Source: Vanilla planifolia (taxonomy: Eukaryota > Streptophyta > Magnoliopsida > Asparagales > Orchidaceae). From it: DNA of 64,000 nucleotides. Of the stretch, positions 26,438 to 37,300 are shown piece by piece. The stretch is from NCBI GenBank assembly GCA_023846275.1, contig JAIUJO010000145.1:703001-767000 (forward strand), given 5' to 3'. Below the pieces are notes generated by a model. It had not been told where the DNA came from. It worked only from the letters and a program-made list of their open reading frames with translations, and made no database searches. Both the position numbers and the translations under genes were made by a program. Within the stretch, counting starts at the first letter, position 1; each line of letters starts with the position of its first letter.

Positions 26438-26545
26438 GTGTGTAGGCCTGCGCGCCTGAGAGTGGCAGGGGTGTCTCGCAGTGGCTAGCCAAGTGTGTAG
26501 GCCTGCGCCCCTTAGGGTGGCAGGGGTGTCTCACGTTGGCTAGAG
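26438..26545 (+). repeat. 55-bp tandem repeat in the LTR (2 copies)
   Basis: Two copies of a unit beginning GTGTGTAGGCCTGCGC, with GGGTGTCTC further in, lie at 26438-26492 and 26493-26545. The 3' LTR carries the equivalent pair near 33236-33343. Confidence 0.8.
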
Positions 26546-27465
26546 ATTTTGTGACTAGATCTGTCTATAGTCTCCAGGAGATTGATTGACGAGAGACGCT
26601 GCGGTGTCGGGTGCTTAGGCGCCATGCGTGTTTCGAGATGGGCGTTCCCACTGGCACGCTACCTGGAAGCCCAGAGGAGAGCTACTCTGGTGTGACTAGG
26701 GGTGACTGTGGTTGGTCGGAGTCTGGGACTGAGAGTGCCTAACCACCATACATTGTTATGCTGTATTCCTATATTGTTACTATTATCCTTCTCTTGCATG
26801 TGAGTTTACTAGCTGTCTTTCCTACTGGGCGTAGCTCATTCCTTTTTATCTATATTTTTCCAGTGGCTCGGCAGACTTGACGCCACCCAGCTTTAGGTGG
26901 GATCGTGATCAGTAGGCTAGTGGAGGAGATCTGATCTGTGATTATCCGAGACATTCTGGTTAGTTGATTATTGCTGTTGGATGTATTCAGTGAGACTGTT
27001 ATTTTTATGTCTTGTATTATGTGAGGGTGATTCTGACTTATGTATCTAGTTGGATGATATTGTATTTGTTGGACTTGGATCTTATTCTTGTGATGTGATG
27101 TAGTTTCCATTCACTGTTTTACCTTATTGTCTTGGTGGTATAGTGTGTGGAGTACCATATTTTATCTGAGGATGTTATGTATTTTATTTTTGATGGTGAG
27201 GTCATTACATGACTATGGAACTTAACCGTGGGGGTTCAGACTTCTATTAGACCGGTTCTCCTATCGGTATGGGTTAGGAGTATTGGGTCTAGTAGGAGTA
27301 ACATTGCGCGAGTCCATCTGTTAATTCAGGAGTCATGAACCTGATTTGACGGTGTACCCGGGAGATGGGATCCACATTGTTAAGGAAAGTAGGTGTGTAA
27401 TGATGTATTATATCCTATGTTTTCGTAGGCTACTCGGGTTGGTATGGGACGATCTGAGCTGTCTA

Positions 27466-27468
<3 letters not shown>

Positions 27469-27505
<37 letters not shown>
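27469..27505 (+). repeat. Poly(A) tract near the 5' LTR end (37 A)
   Basis: A run of 37 A follows CTATAT, 40 bp before the LTR end. The matching tract in the 3' LTR (34267-34297) has 31 A, so it has changed length since insertion. It could be the remains of a polyadenylation-related tract or a plain mononucleotide microsatellite. Confidence 0.9.
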
Positions 27506-27507
<2 letters not shown>

Positions 27508-27549
27508 TATGCCAAAAATCAGCCTAGGAAAAATGGGGTGTAACAGGAG

Positions 27550-27562
27550 TAGTATCAGAGCC
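27550..27562 (+). other. Primer-binding site (initiator Met tRNA type)
   Basis: TAGTATCAGAGCC begins 5 bp after the LTR end and resembles the TGGTATCAGAGCC complement of the 3' end of plant initiator methionine tRNA, the usual primer of chromoviruses. Minus-strand synthesis would be primed here. Confidence 0.85.
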
Positions 27563-27623
27563 CTAGGTTAAGATAGTGGGGCTAGACATATCAGAGCCCT
27601 AGGTGAGATAGCGGGGCTAGACA
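27553..27623 (+). repeat. 36-bp tandem duplication covering the primer-site core
   Basis: TATCAGAGCCCTAGGT and the following text to GGGGCTAGACA occurs at 27553-27588 and again at 27589-27623 with two or three differences, so the leader holds two primer-site-like cores. Only the first is at the normal distance from the LTR. Confidence 0.85.
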
Positions 27624-27738
27624 TGTATAGGAGTTCAACCCAAGGTGGGGAGAACTGTTGATTCTTTTGTTTACTATAGTAGTCCATATGCCAATTGCCA
27701 AATCACGACTCTAATGCCAGATTAGTTGCTTTGACAGT

Positions 27739-30700
27739 ATGGCTGGTACCAAGAGACTTTTCGCTCGTGGAGCAGCTAGAGGCAGACCTGTATCTACTAC
27801 TCCTACCCCGGTGACGAGCCCAGCATTGCCAGTTGAGCCAGCCGTGGATCGTTGGATCGATGCCTTCATGCGGTTGCGTCCGCGGAGCTTCAGTGGGTCG
27901 GCTGACCCAGCGGTGGCTGATGACTGGATGGCTCATATGCTTGAGCTGTTTGATGCCTTGGGATGTCTATTCGGCAGGAGGGTAGTACTTGCTGCTCTAG
28001 TATTGGAGGGAGAGGCTGCTACCTGGTGGAGAGGCCAGCGGCGCGCTATGTTTGGGGAGGCCCAGAACAGCGAAATAGCATGTGAAGACTTTGTTGAGGC
28101 ATTCAGGGAGTGCTACATTCCGGCTTCTGCCATGTCTCAGTTCAGGAGGGAACTTATACACCTCAGGCAGGGCCAGATGTCAGTGAACGATTACTTATCG
28201 AGGTTCACTTATTTGGCGAGGTACGCCGCAGAGCTGGTGCCTTCTGAGGAGCGCAGATGTGAGATGTTCCTGGAGGGACTTCGTCCTATGCTGCAGCGCC
28301 AGCTAGTTGTGAGTCGGTTTGCCAGGTTTCGTGACTTGGTGGAGGCTGCGAGATCCGTTGAGCTTATTGACACCCGGATGGAGGCCCAGGGAGAGACTCA
28401 CAACAAGAGGAAGGAATTCAGAAATGTCCAACAAAACAAAAAGGACAAGAGACACAGAGATCACCGTGATACTCAGGAGGGCGTGGTCCAGCCACGACCT
28501 ATCTCTGAGAGACCAGTACAGCAGACAGGTACCCGGACTGGGGGGATTATCTACTACCATTGTCGACAGCCCGGACACAAGAAGTGCGACTGCCCAGAGT
28601 TGAAGAAACAGAGGATCACAGGACCGGTTGGTTCATTTGGGGGACAGCCCAGAGTGTTTGCACTGACTCGGCAGCAGGCTTTAGGGTCACCAGAGGTGAT
28701 CACAGGTATGCTTTATTTTGGCAACATGCAGTGCATGACTTTGTTTGATACTGGTGCATCTCATTCCTTTGTTGCTGAGAGGATCTGGAATCAGATATCA
28801 GGATCCAAGGGTTACTTGAAGGAACCCTTACTGGTTAGGCTTCCTGATGGGAAGGAGATTCCCACTGTTCAGAAGATTGACGGATCTATTCTGATTAGTG
28901 GACACGAGTTCGTGACAGAGTTGATATGTGTGCCACTAGCAGAGTTCGACATCATTTTGGAAATGGATTGGTTGTGCTACCATGCAGTGGTACTGGATTG
29001 TTGGGAGAAGAAGGTCAGGATCAGGGTGCCTGGTTCGGGGGAAGTGATATACTTTGGTCTGAACAGGCAGATCCCTCTGATCTCAGTTCTTCAGGCAGAG
29101 AGGTTAGTAAGTAAGGGTTGTACTGGTTGGTTGGCCTATGTGACCGATAGCCAGGCCACCCCTACCCCTATGTCAGATATTCCAGTGGTGAGAGACTTCC
29201 ATATGGTTTTTCCAGAGGAGCTGCCTGGACTTCCACCAGCTAGGGAAGTGGAGTTTTCGATTGATTTGGAGGCAGGAGTAGCTCCTATTGCTAGAGCTCC
29301 TTACAGGATGGCTCCAGCCGAGCTAGCAGAGTTGAAGACTCAGTTACAGGACTTATTAGACAAGGGACTCATACGCCCCAGTTGTTCACCTTGGGGTGCC
29401 CCTGTCTTATTCGTCAAGAAGAAAGATGGTAGTATGAGGCTGTGTGTGGATTATAGGGAATTGAATAAGGTTACTATTCATAACCGATACCCTTTACCAC
29501 GCATCGATGATTTGTTGGATCAGCTTCAGGGAGCAACTGTGTTCTCCAAGATTGATTTACGCTCGGGTTATCACCAGATCCGGATTAGAGGTTCTGATGT
29601 ACCCAAAACGGCGTTCCGTACTAGGTATGGGCATTACGAGTTCACAGTGTTACCTTTTGGATTGACTAATGCACCAGCAGTATTTATGAACCTGATGCAT
29701 CGAGTGTTTCATGCCTTTCTGGATCGGTTTGTGATCATCTTTATAGATGATATATTGATTTATTCCAGAGATAGGGAAACTCATGCAGATCAGTTGAGGA
29801 CTGTGCTTACAGTGTTGCGGGAGAATGAGCTGTATGCAAAATTCTCCAAGTGTTCCTTTTGGCTGGACTCAGTAGCATTCTTGGGACACATTGTCAGTGC
29901 AGAGGGCGTGGCTGTTGATCCTAGCAAGATACGAGCTATTATTGATTGGAAACGGCCATCTTCTGTCACTGAGATCCGGAGTTTCCTTGGTTTGGCTGGA
30001 TACTATAGGAAATTTGTTCCTCACTTTTCTAGACTGGCCGCTCCACTAACACAGTTGACCCGGAAGGGAAAATCTTTTGAGTGGTCAGAGAGTTGTGAGA
30101 ACAGTTTCCTAGAGCTGAAGCAGAGGCTTAGCACCGCTCCAGTATTGATGTTACCTACACAGGAGAAGCCGTATCAGATGTACACTAATGCTTCACATAT
30201 AGGCTTGGGAGCCGTACTGATGCAGGATAGTAGAGTTATAGCATATGCTTCGAGGAAACTGAGGGATCATGAGAAGAATTATCCCACTCATGATTTGGAG
30301 TTAGCTGCTGTCATTTTTGCCTTGAAGATATGGAGACATTATTTGTACGGAGTTCCTGTAGATTGCTTCTCCGACCACAAGAGTCTTAAGTATCTGTTCA
30401 CTCAGAAGGAACTGAACTTGAGGCAGAGGAGGTGGTTGGAACTGATAAAAGATTACGAGCTGACAATAAACTACTGCGAGGGGAAGGCTAATCCAGTGGC
30501 TGATGCCTTGAGCAGACACGCAGTTGTGCATACTGTGATAGCTTGCGACTCTATAGCAGACTTGGATTGGGATGTTGAGAGATGTCAGGAACAGTTGTCT
30601 GTTCAGAGACTGGCTCACAGACTCAGTTCGTTGACTATTCGGGCTGACTGGTTATCTGAGATGCGTAACCTTCAGCTTTGTGATGAAGAGCTGAAGGAGA

Positions 30701-31210
30701 AGTTTGAGTTGGCATCGCAGGGATTGGGAGGAGACTTTGCTCTCAGAGACGATATTTTGACTTTCAGGGGTCGCTGGTGTGTGCCATCACATCAGGAATT
30801 CAGGGAGAGGATCCTTCGGGAAGCCTTCTAAGCTTCGACCTCGTTACATTGGACCCTATCCTATTCTAGAGAGGGTTGGTGAAGTGGCTTACAGGTTGGC
30901 ACTTCCTGAACATCTGATTGGGATTCACAATGTGTTTCATGTTTCGAATCTCAAGAGATATGTGCCAGATCCTTCTCATTGTATCAGCGATTATGTTCCT
31001 GGTTTGCAAGTGACACCAGATTCTTCTTATATGGAACTACCAGTTCGCATCCTCGAGGAGAGCAGCAGACAGCTGAGGAACAGGTCGTTTCCTATGGTCA
31101 AGGTTCTGTGGAATAGACATGACGAAAGGGAGGCAACCTGGGAGCTAGAGAAGGATGCTGCGGAGAAGTGGCCGGAACTTCTTGCTGAATTTCGAGGGCG
31201 AAATTCCTGA
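27739..31210 (+). pseudogene. gag-pol region of the Del/Tekay-like element (broken)
   Basis: The region starts [16 protein letters not shown]. Numbering residues from there, recognisable parts are: Gag capsid-like region (about 30-220, with [13 protein letters not shown] near 41 and WWRGQRR near 97); basic segment and zinc-knuckle-like [10 protein letters not shown] (about 275); aspartic protease with DTGASHSFV (about 337); reverse transcriptase (about 505-760, with LPFGLTNAP and the catalytic FIDD near 668-671); and RNase H (about 805-925, ending ADALSRH). Near 30.85-31.2 kb are the end of integrase with a GPY/F-type segment (RYIGPYPILERVGEVAYRL) and a chromodomain-like tail (WNRHDEREATWELE, then KWPELL). 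In intact relatives this polyprotein makes the particle, copies the RNA and integrates the DNA, and the chromodomain steers integration toward heterochromatin. This copy is broken, with about one or two breaks, and not all parts of pol are recognisable. Confidence 0.93.
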
Positions 31211-31211
31211 T

Positions 31212-31223
31212 AAGGTGGGGAGA
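31212..31223 (+). other. Polypurine tract
   Basis: AAGGTGGGGAGA lies one base before the TGTTATACCC start of the 3' LTR, the standard place for priming plus-strand DNA synthesis. Confidence 0.85.
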
Positions 31224-31224
31224 T

Positions 31225-34200
31225 TGTTATACCCAGTAAAAATTTTTATGTTAATCTTTAGTAAATTAATTTTTGGCTTGGATGATTTCAGATCGACAGT
31301 AGGATGAGCCAGGAGCTCAATTGGAGGCTATTGGAATTTCTGAAATTTCTATGGATTTTTCGGAGCACCGAGGTGAATTTTAAGAAATTTTTCCTGTTTA
31401 ATTAGATTTATTGGATTTTTAGAAATTCGAAAATCCATTTAAATTAAACCGGAAATTTGTTTTTACCGCGCGTGAACCGGACCGGAACGGTTCGGCGGAG
31501 GCGGAGGCGGTTCGCCGAGTGAGTTTGCGCGTGCTTTCTGATAAGCGGATCGGACGGTCGTTATCGACGGTTGGAATTGAACCGGCTGATCGGGTGCTTA
31601 CCGTGTCGATAGCGTGTCGACAGCGCGTACCGGGTGCTTACCGTGTCGAAAGCGTGTCAACGGTGCGTAACGGGTTTTCACCGTGTCGGCCAGGAATATA
31701 AAACCCTCGCGAACGATAAGGGTTTCGTTCGACCGACCGATAGAGAGGAATTTTCTGGCGTACGGCGCGTGATTCCGGCGGCCTGGCAAGGGGCTTTTTG
31801 TACCTGGAGGTTCGCATGATCGAGGAGAATCGATTGGTACCGGTTTCGTTCGGCGAGGAGTAGCGGTTGGTCGCGTGCGAGCTTCACCGTCGCCACCGTC
31901 GCCACCGTCGCCGGAGAAGAAAGGTAGGAAATTTCGGCTTAAATTAGTTAATTTGCAAGTTAAAAATATGGGTTTTTTGCAATTACTACCTGAGCATGCG
32001 AAATGTGGGTTTTTGGAATTGATTAATGCAATTATTGATTTTAGCATGTTTAGGGTTTTCGAAAAAAAAAAATTATACCGTCGATTCGGAAATTTTACCA
32101 AGCATATGTTGAGTTGATTTTGTGCTTAATCATGTTAAGGTGGTTTGCAAATGCTGGAATCATTTAATTTCATAAATTGTCAATTAGGGATCGGATGAAA
32201 CTCCTTCGACGGATATTTTGATTGAATCTTAGGAATTAGTGACATCATTGGAATGTTAGGATAGTACGAACATGTTCTCCTTGTTCGCAGTTGCCGGAAA
32301 TCGAATATTGGTCGGCGATTGCGGCGCGGACGACGGGCGAAGGAAGGAGACGAATTAAGGGTTAATTAGGGATTAGTTGATTTATTAAGAGAATAATTAT
32401 ATTAATTATCAAGATTATGTATTAAGCGTCGGCGGAATTCGGATTAATAACTTCGACCGACGGGGGTTTGGTTCAGCGCGAAGGCCCGAACCGGTGGCGA
32501 GATCCGGTTCAGGGGATTCGGCGCGGTTCAGTGAGAAGCGGTTCTCGGCTCAGCGCGAAGGCCGAACCGGCGGCGAGAACCGGGTTCACGGAAGTAAGGC
32601 GCGGTAAATGCAATAACGAAATTTTTAAATTCGGTAATTATTCCGAATTTCGGAAAATGGATAAAATTGTAAAATTTGATATTTCGAATTTAGGAAAAAT
32701 TCGATAATTGAGTTTTAGGGATTATTATATTTTAGAAAATTCAAGAAAAATCAGAAAATTTGGAAATGAGAAATTTCGAAAATTCTTGAGATCCGTGGGT
32801 AAAGAAAAAAAAAATCGCCTGAAGTGGGGAAAAATGTTATTAGTGATGACAGTACAGCTGGAAACAGTCAGACAGAGGTATGGTACATGGATGCTACCAA
32901 AACAGTCAGTAATTGACAGTTGTATTGCTTGGATGGCAAAGGCATGGATTGAGTCAGTTACTCAGTGTTGGCATATTTTATGGATTGGCATACTGGACCG
33001 GACTACTATAGACCCTATATGATGTTTTAGGGTAGTTATGGTAGGTAACTATAATGTTCAGACTTAGCTTCCACAGTATACATGTGGACTGGTATGCGCC
33101 TTGTTGTACCTGGACACATGTTGCCGGATCTTGGAGTTAGAGATTGGCAATGACTGTAGGGGTGTGAGCTCCTATGGAAGTTGTTGGTAGAGGACTCTTT
33201 GGGACGGTGGCTGAGTCGATCTCTCCTGGTCCATGTGTGTAGGCCTGCGCGCCTGAGGGTGGCAGGGGTGTCTCGCAGTGGCTAGCCAAGTGTGTAGGCC
33301 TGCGCGCCTTAGGGTGGCAGGGGTGTCTCACGTTGGCTAGAGATTTTGTGACTAGATCTGTCTATAGTCTCCAGGAGATTGATTGACGAGAGACGCTGCG
33401 GTGTCGGGTGCTTAGGCGCCATGCGTGTTTCGAGATGGGCGTTCCCACTGGCACGCTACCTGGAAGCCCAGAGGAGAGCTACTCTGGTGTGACTAGGGGT
33501 GACTGTGGTTGGTCGGAGTCTGGGACTGAGAGTGCCTAACCACCATACATTGTTATGCTGTATTCCTATATTATTGCTATTATCCTTCTCTTGCATGTGA
33601 GTTTTACTAGCTGTCTTTCCTACTGGGCGTAGCTCATTCCTTTTTATCTATATTTTTCCAGTGGCTCGGCAGACTTGACGCCACCTAGCTTTCGGTGGGA
33701 TCGTGATCAGTAGGCTAGTGGAGGAGATCTGATCTGTGATTATCCGAGACATTCTGGTTAGTTGATTGTTGTTGTTGGATGTATTCAGTGAGACTGTTAT
33801 TTTAATGTCTTGTATTATGTGAGGGTGATTCTGACTTATGTATCTAGTTGGATGATATTGTATTTGTTGGACTTGGATCTTATTCTTGTGATGTGATGTA
33901 GTTTCCATTCACTGTTTTACCTTATTGTCTTGGTGGTATAGTGTGTGGAGTGCCATATTTTATCTGAGGATGTTATGTATTTTATTTTTAATGGTGAGGT
34001 CATTACATGACTATGGAACTTAACCGTGGGTGTTCAGACTTCTATTAGACCGGTTCTCCTATCGGTATGGGTTAGGAGTATTGAGTCTAGCAGGAGTAAC
34101 ATTGCGCGAGTCCATCTGTTAATTCAGGAGTCATGAACCTGATTTGACGGTGTACCCGGGAGATGGGATCCACATTGTTAAGGAAAGTAGGTGTGTAATG

Positions 34201-34263
34201 ATGTGTTATATCCTATGTTTTCGTAGGCTACTCGGGTTGGTATGGGACGATCTGAGCTGTCTA

Positions 34264-34299
<36 letters not shown>

Positions 34300-34337
34300 T
34301 ATGCCAAAAATCAGCCTAGGAAAAATGTGGTGTAACA
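31225..34337 (+). repeat. 3' LTR of the Del/Tekay-like element
   Basis: 3113 bp, TGTTATACCC to TGTAACA. It is collinear with the 5' LTR. The 9-bp length difference is accounted for by a few small indels, chiefly a 9-bp repeat gain, a 12-bp difference and the shorter A-tract. About 50 substitutions separate the two copies, scattered along the length, which is what decay after a single insertion would give. Confidence 0.95.
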
Positions 34338-34342
34338 GGTTA
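34338..34342. other. Target-site duplication GGTTA, right
   Basis: Exact copy of 24419-24423. Its presence shows that the two LTRs belong to one insertion and were not brought together by recombination between elements. Confidence 0.9.
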
Positions 34343-37300
34343 TCTGTTGAAATAAAGGCATAACTATTATAGTTAGAATGTTAACAGCAAATGCAATAAA
34401 TATATACAAGTCATCATCAGGCATACTTCATCGTTGCACATCACCATATCCAGATGATGCTCTAATTTTTTCCATTGCATATGTATTGTTCATCTTTGGA
34501 TGATTTATGATGATACATTGCATTCTTACTCTTTGTTAGACAAATATGAAATCAAATTTTAGACTGTGCTATTTTACAAAGGCAATTGCATGATATTTTT
34601 TAGTGCACATCTATTCCTCCAAAAAGTGAGCAATATTTTTTTTGGCACAACTTCATCCTTTTACATTGGTTTGCAACTCTACATAAGATAATTCTAAAAT
34701 GTTCATCTTATTGAATAAGACTAATATATCCTCTAAACATCTCATTGGAATGTGAACAACCTGTGATACTTCTCGTACTTTATATCAAACAAGATCCATG
34801 GCAATGAGAAATTACTTTTCCATCTCTTTGAGATGACTCATTTATCCTATTTAATGTGACAAAATGAATCCGTGGCAACATAGAAAAATCTATGTCGTAC
34901 CTCAATGACAAGCATGTACATAGCTCTGACATCGAAGGAAATGATTAATGGAGTTGCCACCTTGCCAATAAGAAATATTTTAGAATCATTTTTTATTTAC
35001 TATACCTAATTGGCCAATTGCTAATGAAATTAGGAACTTTGTAAATTGCAATATTATTCTTAGAAATCATAACTTAGTTTCTTTAAAAAATGGCCCACTT
35101 TTTTCACCAAAAAATGTTATCTTAGTACACTTAGTGATGAACTCCAACATAACATGGAGTCTGCTATCTAGTCCATGAGACCAAGACTTTTTGCAACATT
35201 TTAATTTCGATATCCCATGGTAGAGCAACACTTAAAAAGTTTATTCTATTTGCAACTATTCATTTCTTATTCTTAATGTTCAAATTGATCATCGTCATCC
35301 CCTAATATGATCATCATACTCTTGCTGTATTAACCAAAGTGAACATTAGTCCTCCAACAAATAATCACCCAGCTAATTGAATGATGGGTTAAAATGGTTT
35401 TGGAATGATGTCTCAACAAACTTTAACTTGAATGTAATACTAGACAAAAAATTAAAATAATTGTGAAAAAATTTATACATAATCCTTGTTGTTAATATAT
35501 CATCGTGATTAACATTCCTTACATAATCGAATGTATACCATGTAAAAGTTGTTTGTAAAAAGGCAATGATTAATACCACATGGAAATCTTGCAAAAAGAA
35601 ATGTTAGTGTTTTAAAAGCAAAATAATAATAGTACTAAGAAATCATGAGGTAAAACAACTAAAATTTATTGACTTTTTATGCCTTTGTCAATCTACAAAT
35701 ATGAGCTCCTAATACTTTTGACTTCAATATAATGGAAGTGTTGAAGTGGTTACATCAATATGGAATTAGCAAGTCATTCCAAAAGAGTAATCAGTAGTAA
35801 CACAAAAATAGAGCTAACTTCAATTAGAATGTTGCATAAGAGTGCCATATCATGTTGAGCAAAATTAATACATTACTTAAGAAACTACCACAGAAGATCT
35901 ATAGCAATCACTAGTCTCCTTATATATTTTTTAATTTCATGACAATTTTAATATCTTTTGTGAACTTTCTAGCCCTTACATTCTAATGTTCTTGTATAAA
36001 ATATTAAACAAGACGACTAGTCTCCTACCATCAATTTATCATTCACTCTAGGCTTGATAATCTTAGCTTAAAAGTTTACACTCCTTAGTCTTATTAGGAG
36101 TCTATGATCAAGTAATTAAGTACTCCACTGGGAGTCCAATTATATGAGACAACACTTCTATGGTCCACAATTATCGATAATAAGCATGTGACACTCTACA
36201 TTGTAATTTGATAATTCCATGGGCCCTTGGGATGTGCTCATCAAGCAAATGAAATGTACTAAAACAAGAATTGAATGGTCAACAAATTTGGCTGTCAAAT
36301 CGGATAATATAGTTTATCTTATTTTTGGTGGAAGTCTTAACGAGAAATCAATTACTTAGTACAATGGAGTACATGATCATGAAATATTGCACCCTACAAT
36401 ATAGGAGTTTAACATCGGGAAATAATATTATAATGACCAAAAAGTGCACCCACAATAGCTCCTAATGATCACTTAGTTCATGTAATTCTAAAACGTTTTA
36501 TCCATTCCATCATTGAATTATGCAACAATCTATGGGCTCACGTAAATTTCATGTTTGGATTCTATTATTTTTTTTTCTTTATACTGACTTTAAAGGGTGG
36601 TTGATAAATACACTATCCAATCAAATACAATTAGCAAAATTCTAAATTGATTATAACCAAGCATTTAAGATTACCCTGGGTGACATGTTAAATGTTAATT
36701 TATGTTCCTAAAGTGAAGCTAAGTTTTCCTTAAAAAACCTCTAAGCTATTTTAGTTTATCAAGGCTTCTCATATTTTAAACACATGACTAGCCTTTACCA
36801 TCATACTATGTTTGGCAAATCACTAGGATATATTTGAATGTTAGGGTCTCAACTACAGATTTTACTCGTATCAATTGACTTTTCTTTAACCTTTAGTTAT
36901 TATGTTTGTTCATAACAATTCCTTTCAAACACATGTTTCATAAATGTGCCACCAGTGACTCTTCATGCATTTTAAGCTAACCTCAGTCACTATTCTCTTT
37001 TGAATGGTAGACTTTGACAATCCATAACCCTAAACAATCACCTAAGGTGTTCAACATATGGTTTGTTTGCCTAAATAACGTTTAATTATCCTAATATATT
37101 TAGGTCATGTGTCGTGATTAGTAAAATGTTATGAAAAGAACTATGTTTTTTTGCCAAGAACATGCTCCTATCCTTATGCTATGAAAAAGCACCCTCTAAA
37201 CAAAATCATCGTCTAAGGTCTAAATCAAGTTCCTCTAAAAAAAAGTTACATCTAGAGCTTGTTCAAGGACTTAAATTTGGCAATGTTGTTGATTGTACCC

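Larger units (their letters stand above)
24424..27545 (+). repeat. 5' LTR of the Del/Tekay-like element
   Basis: It starts TGTTATACCC and ends GGTGTAACA, 3122 bp. A TATA-like box at 24896-24902 divides a short U3 (about 0.5 kb) from a very long R-U5 of about 2.6 kb. It contains a 40-bp tandem repeat just before the TATA box, a 77-bp imperfect repeat near 25674-25790, a 55-bp tandem repeat at 26438-26545 and a 37-A tract at 27469-27505. Open frames within it are not genes. Confidence 0.95.
24424..34337 (+). mobile_element. Ty3/Gypsy chromovirus, Del/Tekay-like, recent insertion
   Basis: An LTR retrotransposon of 9.9 kb: LTR 24424-27545, primer site, gag-pol, purine tract, LTR 31225-34337, flanked by the GGTTA target duplication. 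The long LTRs, single gag-pol frame, initiator-Met-tRNA primer site and a chromodomain-like end to integrase (WNRHDEREATWELE) point to the Del/Tekay chromoviruses. By eye the LTRs differ at about 50 positions in 3.1 kb (about 1.6%) plus a few short indels. At commonly used plant rates this means roughly one million years or less, longer if the host mutates slowly. Pol is broken, with about one or two breaks, so this copy is not autonomous. It is markedly richer in G, C and CG than its surroundings. Confidence 0.95.

Noticed and set aside
27464-27474. CTATATAAAA at the LTR end as the main promoter TATA box
   Set aside because: It lies 80 bp from the LTR end and runs into the A-tract, leaving almost no R-U5. 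The box at 24896 with upstream repeats is a better candidate.
27346-27543. Open frame with a long lysine run at the end of the 5' LTR (and its twin at 34144-34335)
   Set aside because: The lysines come from the A-tract of the LTR. The frame is present only because the LTR is young, and it is not a gene.
28303-28603. Open frames on both strands overlapping gag
   Set aside because: They are shadows of the gag-pol coding region in other frames.
31598-32101. 167-codon minus-strand frame in the 3' LTR
   Set aside because: It lies wholly in LTR sequence and has no full-length counterpart in the 5' LTR. GC-rich DNA with few stop codons explains it.
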